Source: Taxillus chinensis (Eukaryota; Streptophyta; Magnoliopsida; Santalales; Loranthaceae). From it: DNA of 64,000 nucleotides. The stretch is taken from NCBI GenBank assembly GCA_023512835.1, contig CM042090.1, forward strand, positions 16,483,117-16,547,116, written 5' to 3'. The first letter of the stretch is position 1. Each line of letters opens with the position of its first letter. The position numbers and the translations under genes are program-made. The notes under the pieces were generated by a model. It saw only the letters and a program-made list of their open reading frames with translations, had not been told where the DNA came from and did no database searches. Of this stretch, positions 1 to 12,500 are shown in pieces.

Positions 1-693
1 ATAATTTATTGTCTTACATTTATGTTACATTTTATATGCTTTGTCCTGAACAGGAAATGGGTGCTATCATAACTGTCAAGAGTGGCTGCAGCATCAGCTT
101 ATAGAATCCATAAATTGATGTCCTGCCAATAGTTGTGATTCTTTGCTAACAATTCTTTCCATTTCCAGCATCCTCACTTTATTTTTCCTGCCAAGTGAAG
201 CAGTGCAGGACCCTGAGAAATGCATGATACATTTGAACATAATTAAGGGTGGATTTTTTTTCTTTGTGATGACTTTGCATCTTTACTATCTTTAGGAGAT
301 CTTTATGTAGTTCATCTATATTGTTCGAATAGGTTTTTTTTCCCTTCTATTGGAATTATGCATGTTATGAATAATTATCTATCAGTATTTTTGATAGTGT
401 CTTGTTATGGTTTACCATATTCATGCACTGTAAATATTATCTCAAATACAAACACGTTTAATGCATATTTCTATAGAACTTTTGTTTGATGTGGTAAAGT
501 AATTTGATTATTGTAACATTTGATGAATATTGATGTCTAAGCTTATTGACCAGTTTTCCAGATTGCTTTATTATCATTGCAACGTTTTTTTCAAAAAGTA
601 ATTTCATTATTCATAAATTCTACATCCTACCTTTTCTATTCACCTCTTATGTGTCTATCAGGATAATTCATTACAATAAATGCATCTATGCAG

Positions 694-1480
694 CTTCTTG
701 ATATCGAAGACAGCAAAGAAACTATTTATGGAGCCCTTGATGCTTGGGTTGCTTGGGAGCAAGATTTTCCTATTGCATCACTCAAAATGGTTTTGATTTC
801 TCTCGAGAAGCAATATCAATGGCATAGGATTGTTCAGGTATGAGGAGCTTTGTGGTGCATGCATGCATGTGGATGTGTGAACATGACAATCTTGAAAATT
901 TGTACAAAGAGTAAGAACTCTCTTATAACATGGAAAAAATGTATAATCAAAATGCCACATGACCAAATGCAAGGTGGCGGGATCATTATGATATAGGGGG
1001 GGTATTTATTAAAATAGGTGTAACCAACTTCAATACTTTTGACGTGACTATGTAGTTAGAAAAAGGGCAATTTGCAGAGAAAAAGGGAAGAGGATTGGTT
1101 TCCATATTTATATTCTAAAATTTTGCCTACTTATTGTCTCTTGAACTTTGCCGTTCTTTACTTTAATTTTTAGGGAGTTCCACTTAAGTCTTTGAGATTG
1201 CCATGTCACCCTTTTTGCCTATTAGCCAATTGCCATGTCACCTTTCTCCCTACTAGCCAAGCCATGCAAAGAATGTAAGTGTCTCACAGATGTTGACATT
1301 TTAGGCTGTAAAGATGCATTAAAATGTAACTAATTGTTTGTAATAGATATTGTTGGTGCTTTATGCCTGCATATTCTCTACCGCCTCTTTTCCCTGGAGA
1401 AAATATAAAAGCAAATTATGCTTATTAGTTTCTAAACCATGACTTAGTGGATTTCCATTGTGCAAGGCTGAAATATATGT

Positions 1481-1524
<44 letters not shown>

Positions 1525-3772
1525 ATGTGTATATATATACATATATTGTCTTGGAGGATATTTTTTGGCGTGAATTCCTTTGTCTTTCGTTGTGAGTGAT
1601 GTATCAATTACCCAATATTTGTTTGCTGCTAATGTGTTGTTGAATCCATATTAGGTTATTAAGTGGATGCTAAGCAAGGGCCAGGGTACAACTAATGGAA
1701 CTTATGGACAGTTAATAAGAGCTTTAGATATGGATCATAGAGCAGAAGAGGCTCACAAGTTTTGGATGAAGAAAATAGGTACTGATGATCTGCATTCAGT
1801 GCCTTGGCAGTTATGCCGTGTCATGATATCTGTATACTATCGAAACAACATGCTGGATCGTCTTGTAAAGGTAACCATTTTCTGTGTGCTTTTTCTGCTT
1901 TGCTATTTCTAAGAGCTAATAACCAAACGAAGGATTGTGTTTATTTATCTAAACGGTTGGCTTTTTGTTATGCTGGTCAATAGTCAAAATGTGTTTGGAA
2001 AACTACATGTATGGGTTATTGGTAAATGATAAATTATTCCGTAAGTTTTCAATTTTTCCCGTCTTGTTTTGCTGTTATAGCCTATTACATAACACTTCAA
2101 CTATACTGGAGTTTTGTGATGGTCAATTGTGAATAGGTTTATTACTTGAATGCAGGGATGCAACTTCTGTTCCTTGTCACAATAGAAGAGGAAACAACTT
2201 CCAAATCATAAAAAATACACACACATGTGAAGAGAAAACTGAGGATTTTTCAATAGAAAAAAATGATAAACAGAGTTATGCACTCCAACAGTAAACAGAA
2301 AAAGCATTTAAAAACCCTTTAAAAATAAGAGTATATATACAATAATATACACCTACTAAAGAACTAGAGAGCAAGGTCACACTTACACTTCCACGTCAAA
2401 ATCAAGCTTTTCAATATTTACATGTCATCCCAAAGAAACACAACCCTAAAAAATAAAGCCAGTGATAAATCTTCTAATAAAGTGTTTAAGCAAGCTAGCA
2501 GAAAGTTTGGTGGGAGGTGGCAAATCATGCTGATATAGGCAGCTGTAGTGTTTCTCCTTTCCTTTTATACTTTTTGCTTGTTTTATTGAATCCCATAAAA
2601 TTCTCATCCACTGGGGGAGGATTTAGTGCAGCCTCGATTTCCATTTTTTCGTATGCTTTTGTTTTCTTTTTTTTGTTTCTTAAATATTTTATTATTGTCT
2701 AACTAACGATGTAGACTCAAATGCCATAGCTTTTTGGGGGCCTTGAAGCTTTTTCCCGCAAGCCAACGGATAAATTGATAGTGCAAAAAGTTGCAGATGC
2801 ATATGAAATGCTGGGCCTTCCTGAAGAGAAGAACAGGATATTGGAGAAATACAAAGATTTATTTTCTGAAGCATCAGATAGAAAGCCCAATAAATCTAGA
2901 AAGGCATCATCGAAGAAAAAGAATGAATCAGGCAAGTTTGTGGTGGTTATTTATGCTGGGTTATTGAGCTTTGTTTTAAACAAGTCAAAATGGTTTAAAA
3001 TTTTGTGAGCCCGGATCCGAGTCGAGTTTTGGGGAGAACTGTGAATCAGACTTGGGCTTGTTTATACTCAGCTCGGGCTTGGGTTTGACTCTCGTTTAGG
3101 GTTGGATTCGCTAGTTTCTGCTTGCCAAGATCATTTAAATTTAAAATATTAAGTTTAGTTTGTTAAAATTGTTTAAAAAAATTATATTGAAAAAGCTCCA
3201 GTTCATTATGCTCACACTCCTTAAGATCATTTAGGTTCGATTTGTTAAACTCAGGAGCTTTATAATAAACTCGGGCTCAGGCTCAGTCTCAAATGAGTAA
3301 TGAGTCAATTTTTTTTTGAGTCGATCTCAATTGTTTGGCGAACCATTCAATAACAGCCTAAGGGGCGCGTGACTAAGTTGGAACAATTGCTATAATATAG
3401 GTTTTTTCTGTTGTGCACCTTTCCCTATGAATATCAACATGAATACGTATTGTGTTTCTCATACATTCTTTTTTATGCAATTGTAAAATCTGATATACTA
3501 CATGGTTGCGTGGTACTGTGCACAAACAGAAAAGTAAATATTTGAGCAGCAAACAACATTTTAGATGCACGCATGCCTTAAAATCACGGTGTTATTTTTT
3601 TTTGGGTGATATCAGGGCAGAGAAATCCAGTTGCTGTCGCCAGTGTTGAGGGGGTTCCCAAACATTAGAAAGATTTGAAGATTTCAGTGAGTTGCGCTAT
3701 TTGGCTGAGAAAGCAAGTTATGCTGAGCAGTATAGGAGTGCAGATGCACCCATTTGGGTGGATATGTTTTGA
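694..3772 (+). CDS. PPR protein, At4g18975/EMB1417-like, 3' part
   Basis: The last exons of a small pentatricopeptide-repeat protein, a family that usually binds organellar RNA. Exons read from splice sites and frame: 694-837, 1655-1870, 2730-2931 and a terminal exon after an acceptor near 3615 or about 3650. The frame runs continuously through motifs such as YGALDAWVAWEQDFP, QWHRIVQVIKWMLSKGQG, TYGQLIRALDM and VADAYEMLGLPEEKNRILE, which I recognise from the short At4g18975-type plant PPR family (about 290 aa). The N-terminal exons and transit peptide lie left of the window or were not recognised in bases 1-690. The last intron has donor AG/GCAAGT, so it looks GC-AG. The acceptor at 3615 gives a stop at 3666-3668; an acceptor after 3653 joins in phase to a longer C-terminus ending at 3770-3772. 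Family call fairly sure, C-terminus not. Confidence 0.8.
1484..1546. repeat. (CT)n then (TA)n microsatellite in PPR intron
   Basis: An uninterrupted CT dinucleotide run of about 37 bases is followed by an imperfect TA/TG stretch. It lies in the intron between PPR exons 694-837 and 1655-1870. Confidence 0.9.
3003..3320. repeat. Possible non-autonomous transposon remnant in PPR intron
   Basis: Inside the last PPR intron is a locally GC-richer block with repeated CGGGCT/GGGCTTG words on the left (3005-3110) and CGGGCTCAGGCTC on the right (near 3265). Such repeated words are common in plant hAT-like non-autonomous elements. I see no clean terminal inverted repeats or target duplication, so this is a weak assignment. 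Confidence 0.25.
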
Positions 3773-5615
3773 GATTTAGGCCAACGGAACCGGTTTTGGA
3801 CATATGGTCACCGTGTAAATCCATCACATTTACATGATATTTTTGTTAGTTTTGAGCTGCAACTTATAATATGTATTCTTGGCCTACATTTTTATGGGTG
3901 GTTTTTTTCTTTTTCTTTTAGTTTTTCGTAAAATTAAACGAAGTTAACACGCACAGCGCTCTAGCTGAAAATAGGATAACCTTTTTTAAAAAATAAATAA
4001 ATATTGAGACACCGTACCGAAGACAAAGATCTGCTTAGAAGAGTATTTGTTTTGATTACATTATTGATTTTTTTTGTTTAAATAACAAGGAAATATGTGA
4101 ATATTAAAATTTTAAATTTCATCAATTAAATGATAATTAATTACTGCAATGTAATACTAATGTATTTTTTTAAAATATAATAGCATGTGTGTGTATATAT
4201 ATATTAATAGCCAATATGACTGATTTGATTATGATAAAATAATAATATGAATATATTCTCTCTATTAAAAAATTATATTGAGTGATTTTTAACTTTTATT
4301 CGCTTGATTTTATTTTGTTTTTATATTTTAACTTTTTTTAAAATATTTTTTTTTAAAAAATAAGTTTAATATAAACTTTAAATAACTTGCTATGGTATCA
4401 TTACTTTAAAAAAATTATATAAATTATAATATATGACTTCAAGAAATATATTTTTTATACCTTTTTCGGTTCATATTAATTATCACAATTTCACATAAAA
4501 ATAAATCAGTTTTTTACAACTCTTTCACTATATTATATATGATGTTTGATAGTTATAAATTATTTAATCTCATAGTATATATATATTACATATATATATA
4601 TATATATACATTATTTTAATACATATATTTTTACAAATCAGTTTTTATATATATATATATATACATATATATGAGCATCTGTATTTTTTTGTGAGATTAA
4701 TAAAAATATACAAAACTTATATTTTTCAGAATATGTAACATAATAAAAAATTTAATAAAATAATACTATTTACTCCTTAAGCATTATCTCATTAAGCTAA
4801 TGCTAAATTTTAATAAAAAAAATTACTAGATGATTTATACCAAATCTATAAATAAAATCATTAAAACACTTCATTATTTCACCTGTAATTCCATATGACT
4901 AATTAATTCTATATCACCGTACATGTAACATGATCGAGATAACATTCATTGAATAGTTTTTACGGGTGTTAGTCACCTTGACCATTCATGTGTGAGCATG
5001 AGAAGAGTTGGTATCAAAGCGCATGATCTAATTAAAAAAAAAAAAGGTTGGTTGATACCATGAATCATGAGAGTCTGTAAAGAGAATGCCTGATGGTCCC
5101 TAATGTTGTAGATTACCTTTGGATTTGTCCCAGAAGGCATGGAATTTGAGGCATATTTAGAGCATTCACACTAGGTTTGATATTTCTATAATTTAGGAAA
5201 AAAATATATAGATTTATCAAAAATTTATTTGAGAATAGGGTATAAAGATAGAGAATAAATAGTAAATTTCTATATTTAAGGATTTATTATTTATTCTTAA
5301 ATATTTTTCTTATAATTTTTAAATATATATTATTATACTTGTAATCTTTTGATTGATGATAATAAATGAAAGAAGGAAAGAAAAAATAATATAAAATAAA
5401 TTATATAAAAAATATGGATAGAAATAAAGAATTAGGTGTTTGATGTTTTAAAAAAATAAATAAATTATATACTATTTATCTTTTGGTTAAATGTATTCTT
5501 ATTAGGGTTTTTAAAAGAATTTGGTATGGCTGAAAGTAGTACTCGTGCCTAGACAGCCCCCCTAGTAAGTAGAGTACTGCTGAGGAGGTTGTGGTGGGAA
5601 AAAGAATAATAAAAA
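3773..5615. other. AT-rich intergenic spacer
   Basis: Very AT-rich DNA between the PPR gene and the METTL25-like gene, with short (AT)n runs around 4195, 4570-4610 and 4648-4670. No coding exon recognised. A TGGTATCAAAGC word at 5009-5020 resembles a Copia primer-binding site, but no LTR pair was found around it. Confidence 0.6.
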
Positions 5616-5616
5616 C

Positions 5617-5617
<1 letters not shown>

Positions 5618-5651
<34 letters not shown>
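5618..5651. repeat. (AAT)n microsatellite just upstream of METTL25 exon 1
   Basis: About eleven AAT/TAA units end nine bases before the ATG at 5660. It would lie in the 5' leader or proximal promoter of the methyltransferase-like gene. Confidence 0.9.
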
Positions 5652-5659
5652 TCTGGGGG

Positions 5660-6499
5660 ATGGAGGCGGCGGCGGGCGGCGGCGGAGGAAGGGAAGCGGA
5701 AGCAAAAGCAAAGGCAAAATCAACAGCGAGAGGGAAGCAGGGGTTGCTCGACAGCTGGTGAAACTCAGGAATGGATCCACGACATCCTGGACTTTATCAG
5801 ACCCTACGCCTTCTTGATTGACGCTCACGTCGTCAACTTCTTCAAGGTATCAAATCACCACTGCTATTGTTGTTGTTGTTGATAATTATTATAATAATAA
5901 TAATAATTATTATTATCAAATCACCACTCCTAAATCCTAATAGGACTAGGAGTTATTTATATTTTTATAATCAAATCTATCGTCTACATATGATATGATA
6001 TGATATGATATCAGCATTTACATACAGGATAGATTATGGGAGGGTATTGATAGTGAATGGATTGACTGCTTGCGTCAGGAGTCCGTCCAGAATCTTCTCA
6101 CTATCCCTTCTGGAATTGTGCAGGTTTTTCATATCTTAATTTTGGTTAATTGCATTGCCTTTGTCTACTCTTCGACTTGTGTCCTCCTGTTAATTCAATT
6201 GCGGTGTTTACTGACAAAGTAGCATCTAAGTTGAATTTAATTAATTATCTTTTGAGAAAACCCACTTAAAATCTCATCCTCATTTGGTTTTACCAGTGAG
6301 GGTGGGTGGATGATTGGCTATATATATGTGTATGTATAATATTCATTGTGCATGTGATGATTGATGCTAGGAACACTGGCCTACCTCACTCAAGGACTTT
6401 ATCACCACTCTAAGATCACTTGTTTTTCCTCGAAAACAGGCGGACCTACACAAGGTGATATCATGCTTTTGATTCCTCCATTTCCTTCCTTCCTTCCTT

Positions 6500-6533
<34 letters not shown>

Positions 6534-9500
6534 CCATCCCTTCCTTCATTCGTGATCATCCCTGTCGTTCTCCTCTTGCAGATATATCCTGATCTCATAA
6601 CGTGCTCCCTCGATAATGTTCTCATGCAAGGGATGAATGAGAAGAAAATTCATGAAGTAGTTTTCTCACTTGTTTAGTTTCCAAATATTTATTACCTGGC
6701 TGTCGGTTTTGTCACTTTTTTTTTTTCAAGTTTAAAATCTAATGCCGTGTGTGTGAAGTTGGGGATGAGGCAGAAGCTGAATTAGTTTTTGTTAATTGGC
6801 CAGAAATTTAATATTTTAGTACTTTGGGTGCGATTTAAATTGCCTTGTCATCTGAAGGTCTAAATCTTGCATTTCCTTTTCTTTTCATAGAGAGCGTCTC
6901 AGTAGATTTTTTTTTTATTTTTTTTGCAAACATTAGACGTAAAGAGATTTTTTTGTAGGAAGATTACCTTGTCTTTGAGTTTCTGAAGGAATAATCCAAA
7001 GCTGGTTACAACCATAACTACTATTCGTATTCCTAAAATGAGATTGACCATGTTAATCACAAGTTTGTCTACAAAAATATAATACACAAGCTGTCGTTGA
7101 CCTTTTCCAAAAGTATTGTCTTGATGTAATCTTTCCTTCCATGAAACATAGTTATTGAAGGTTTGGCTTAATAGAGAATACTGTTTGAGCAGGTGAAAGT
7201 TCTCTCTGCTGTTGTTAGTTCAGTCGCAAGGAGTGTTGGATCTCATACAGTAGTTGATGTTGGTGCTGGGCAGGTGCTATTTTTTTTTTTTTTAAATTTT
7301 GATGCCCAACTTTGAACTTCTATGAAAGCATTTAAATAGAGTCCAGGGATGAAAAGATATCTTCGCTTGCTTTGTTTTTCTAGGGTTATCTCGCACAGGT
7401 ACTTTCGTTCCAGCACCAACTTTCTGTGGTTGCAATAGATGCTTCTTCTCATCATGGAAAGATTACTAATGCCCGTGCACAGAGGATCAAGAAGCATTAC
7501 GTTGCTAAGATGCAGAAATCTCTTTATGGGTACATTTTTATACAATGCACAAGCAAAATTTGATAAAGGTGTTACCTTCTTATTTAATTTTTTTCAAGGA
7601 ATTTAAGAAACCAACAAACAGTTAGCTATTCAAATAATTGAAATTATATTATGTATTCATGTGTGTATTAAAAGTTCAAAACTTCGAATCAAAACTATTC
7701 TTTTTAAATTTTGCAAAACGAGTGTTCACCATGTAATTGAAAATATTTTAATTAATTAAATGAGAGAATGAGTGTAATAGATATAAGCACAATCTAATAG
7801 ATTAGTATAAGCTAAATTACCTTTACTATTAATAAGAGCATCTCTAATAGTGTCAGGTAAATTTTCTTAACTAAATCTTTGTTGGATATACCTTTAGTTA
7901 AGAATAAGTCTAATAGTTTTAGCTAATTTTAATTATTTAAATTAAAATCTTTTAATTTACTCATAGAATACTCTCTTTCCTCTTTAATGTTGTGTGTTTG
8001 GCATAAAGGGCAAATTGAAGCTTTGGGATAATAGAATGATATGACAATATTAACTAAATTTATAATTTTAATCAAATTTAACTTAAATTTTGTTAAAGCT
8101 AAATATAGCTTATGTTATAATTGCATCATTGTAAATTTAGTTTTAGCATTTACTTTAATTAAAACTATTGGAGATATTCTAGCGAAGCAATTTTTTTGAG
8201 GTGGTTTGGGAATTAAGCTTATTGCAGCAGATGATTGCCTCTATTTTTGAGTTGGATCAATTTGGCTAGATTTTGAAATCGTCTAGGGGACTGCTTGGGG
8301 TTGGGCTATGGAAGGTCCTTTGGATGGGTTGGGTCGAGTTCTTTTGATTGGTGGAGTGGAGGCCGGGGGAGTGTCTTTTTGGGATGTTGTGGTGTGGTTG
8401 ATGCGACCTCTACATGCTCACATGCTCGGATCGTTTCACAGACAATTTGATAAAACCTTGTCTCACAATCCCACACGATGGATAGGAGTTGCAGTACAAG
8501 TGATTCACCTCACCCACAACACGCCTTGGTTCTAGAACCTTCTTATGAGTGAGCCTCATTGCTTATGAAAACAAGCTTGCAATACTTGCTTGAAAGTGGC
8601 TTGAAATAAAAGCAAACCTAGCTCTAGGCTTGAACATGAATAACACAGAGAACTCTTTTCAAACTCTCAAATTTAATAATAAATCATAAATTATTAAAAC
8701 TGTGTCCAAATGTTATTTTAAGGCTTTATATAAGATTTAGCATGTCTTAAATAACTTAGGAAACTTTTGGTTAAAAAAATAAATCAATTAAGCAGATAAA
8801 ATAAAAAATTCAAAATTTTGAAAGTGAATGTTGAAACATGATCATGCCTATAATGGCACACGGTTGTGTCTAAAGGTATGTTCGCTAAGGCACTAAGGGG
8901 GGACTTTGAGTTGAATCAATGAGTTTGAAAATCTTATCGTGGAATTTGAGGGGGTTCAATGATCTGGCAAAGTGTCTTTTATTTTTAGACGAGTATTTTT
9001 TTAATAACTTCTAAGGCTAAAGGTAGACCTTAATTTGCAAACAAACTACGAATAACATCAAAGTAATAGAGTTCACAATGAATGGAAAGAAATTTAACCA
9101 ATCAAATGTAAATAAATATACTAAAGCTTTGATACCAATTAATGAGATCGCCACTAGCTCCTACGGTCATATTGTTCCCCAGATGGTTTGATGACAATCC
9201 CATGATGGATCAGAGTACAAATGATTCACCTCAATACGAAACACACCTTGGTATTAGAATCTTGGTATGAGTAATACCCATTGCCTATAGTGAGACAGTA
9301 ACCGTTATCTCACAAAGCTTGTGATACTTGCTTGAAAATGACTTAGAATAAAAACAAACCCAACCTAGGTTTGAACATGAATAACATAGTAGAGAACTTT
9401 TTCCAACTCTCAAAATCAATAATAAATCATAAACTATTAAAACTGCCTACAGAAGTCATTTTAAGGCCTTAAGGCCTAACACGTCCTAAACAACTTTAAA

Positions 9501-12500
9501 CAACTTTATAGAACTTTTAATTGTAGATTACATTAATTAAGCAATTAAAATAAAAAGAAAATTTGAAAGTTTGTGTCAAAGCATGACCATGTCTATAAAA
9601 GTACACAACCATATCTAAAGGTCTGTTTGATTCTGGTCATTTTACGACAATAAACATGATCATGTCACTGAGGAGACACAACCGTGTCTCTACTTCTGTG
9701 CTCTCTAGCGCTTTTAGGAGATGACACACAACTGTCTTGTATGAGACATGACTGTTTCTATGTTGTTGGCTTTTTGGTCTGCGTTCACTTCAGTTGTAGT
9801 TCCCTCCATATCAGTAAGCAAACTTCTCCAAGTATTCAAGGGCATTAAATTTCTGTCATCCTTTCTTTTGTTACTTTTCTCTGAGTGCACTTCTTGTGTA
9901 CTTTATTTTTAATAAAGTTTATTATTACCTATAAAAAAAAAATTATGTCCTCCTTGGTCTCGACGCTGTCCAAAGACTTTACAAAGAATAATCTCTATGC
10001 TCATTTGAATTGTTTCATCCTTGCGTCCATTTGACAAGGCAAGCTCCTCATCAGTGAGGATCACTCCTTGCTTAATGCTTTACTTGTGGTGTACGGGCTG
10101 GCCTCTTTGAAAGGGGGACCAATTGTGGATTTCCCTGATAGGGAGAGGTGAAGCGTCACCTCATTAGAAATTCTTAAGATTGAGAAGTTGAGCATGTCCT
10201 TTCGAGGGGGCAGGACGGTTGTGTCCTGAAAGGGCAGCCTGATGGGGGTGGTTTCAGTCAAAAATGTGTTTGTGGTGCAATCTGGGTGGGGCACAGGGCC
10301 TATTTATAGGGACTGGTGTTAGCAAGCAATTTGGAAGGATACGGTTCCCTCTAGAACTGCTTTTTTTTGTTTAAGAAGCTGTTTAAAGTAGGGTTCTTAC
10401 CAAGAACTAACTTCGTAGGAGGGGGCTGCCGTTGTGATTTGGTGTCTGCTATGTATGTGTGCGGAGGAGTGAATCAGCCATCTCATTCTTCAAGTATGGT
10501 TATCAGAAGGAAATTTATGGCGATTAAACTCCTCTCTTAGTTGGTTATACCTGGTATATGAGTTGTGTTTAATTCTATACTAGAACTAGAAATTCTACTT
10601 TAGAAATATGTTATAAATTATTACGTCCAATATACTGCTTTAGGTGAATTTATCCCTGTTTTGAAGTGTCAATGAGATGCAGTTTTCTTTTCTTCAAGAT
10701 CAGGTCAACAGGAGAGAGCTGCAATTTGGATGGTCCAGCAATAGTTACATGCCGACTATTGTCTAGTGATTCACTGAATTCCCTGAGTGGCTCCTTGCTA
10801 AAAAATGATGAGGCTCAACAGCCCAAGCTTAATGGTCAATGTTCAGGAACACCTTCTTATGAAGATAATGGTGTGAGAAAATTGCCTTCATTGCTTCTAG
10901 CTGGGCTTCATGCTTGTGGAGATCTTTCAGCGACAATGCTCAGGTCTGTGCCAATCATGCAGTTGGTCTAATGCTTGGATTATGCCACTTTAACATCCGT
11001 ATGGAACTTTTTGCTGGCTTGATAGATTGTCTATATTGGGACAATGAATTTCCTTGTGCTACTTGGGAACTGAAATAATAATATGTTGCATAAAATATGT
11101 CTGCGTGTATTGTTAGTTTTAAGGTAGTCTTTGTTAGTGTTTCTTTGGAGTCACTGGTTCTAATTGTCTACTAGCTAGGATATAGAAAATAATATACCAA
11201 GAGAAACATCTAGTTGATTGACGTCCAAATTTCCATTGAAAAAACAAATTTCTAGTTCAAATTTAATCAATTAAATTCATCCTTTGTGACTGTTGTGCCA
11301 TAACAATCTTGTATCTCATATTTCTTTTGTGTAGGCATGGTCATATGAAACTTGTATGTCACTTTTTGACTGTTCTATTGTACCTTATTATTAATGATTA
11401 TTTTTTATTAGGACCTTTGCAGAGTGCAAAGAAGTTAATGCTGTGATTAGCATTGGATGCTGTTACAACTTGCTTTCCGAAGAAGGCTTCAGAAATATTG
11501 GCTCTAAATGTGGATTTCCAATGAGCAAAGATGTTAAGTCTAATGGCTTGTTACTAGGCAAAAGTGCACTTGATCTTGCGTGTCAGGTGAATTCATATGC
11601 TTTCTATACTTCATTGTTTCCTTTTGTCAGGTAACTACTTGAAATTGAAATTACCAAGTGATTATGATTGAATAAAGGACATAACAAGTAAAATGTGCCA
11701 GTGTTCTAAAAAATGTGATTCACCATCGATTAGTATCCATTATCATAGTTGTTAAAGGCGTGCTTAAGGTGCGCTTAAGGCGCACCTAGGTTCCAGGCTC
11801 TGGTGGGTGCTGGGTCTGCACCCTGTTTCGTCGCAGGCGACGCGACATCTGCTAAGCACAAATAAAGCATGCTTTTTTGTGCTTCTTCTCCAGCCTCAAG
11901 GTGTCGATAAGGTGTGCCTTGAGAAAAATGAGGCATCTTCTTTCGTAAATATTAAAAAAAAAAAAAGAAAAAAAAGGAAAGAGGAGAGAATTGAAGATCA
12001 TAGTGACGAACGCATTCTCGATGACAGTGAACCCTAGTCTTGGTGACAGTGAACCCAGTATCATGGACAATCCTTGAGGTTTGTCTTCTTCTCTGTTTCT
12101 TTTTCTCTTCTCTCTTTCCTCGTCTCTCATTTCTCTTCGTTGTCTTATTTGTATCCTTTGTTCTTTTTTTTCTAGTGCTGCAAGTTGTAAGACAAGTCGT
12201 TCGTCTTCTTTTTCTGGCTTTCTGTTGCGATAACTTTTTTTTTTACCTAACATTGTTTTTTTTGGTATCCTAGGTTTTTTTGTCTGCCATCCATCTTCTC
12301 TTTGCTGCTCACTACTATAGGCTGTAGATTTTTCTTTTACGTATTTAATATATGTATATTATTAGTTAAGATGTTTAAGCTATTAGATATTTATAATTCA
12401 TGAATTGTGATGGTTCAATATGGGTCTCATGATGTTTAGATTTATTTTAAATTTTTAAGTATTGGCAATTACATTTAAAATTTTATCATTTTGAATTTGT

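Noticed and set aside
1..690. Upstream PPR exon near base 52
   Set aside because: The frame after the CAG at 50-52 stops within 17 codons and has no PPR-like sequence.
4981..5060. Possible Copia primer site TGGTATCAAAGC
   Set aside because: One mismatch to the usual site and no LTR pair or PPT nearby, so not called as an element.
6361..6555. Open frame ending in a poly-His run
   Set aside because: It joins METTL25 exon 3 with the following intron's TCA microsatellite; the donor at 6455 ends the coding part.
11852..12253. Basic Glu/Arg/Lys-rich minus-strand frame of 133 codons
   Set aside because: Composition follows the CT/TTC-rich interior of a hAT-like block; no homology recognised and it lies in an intron.
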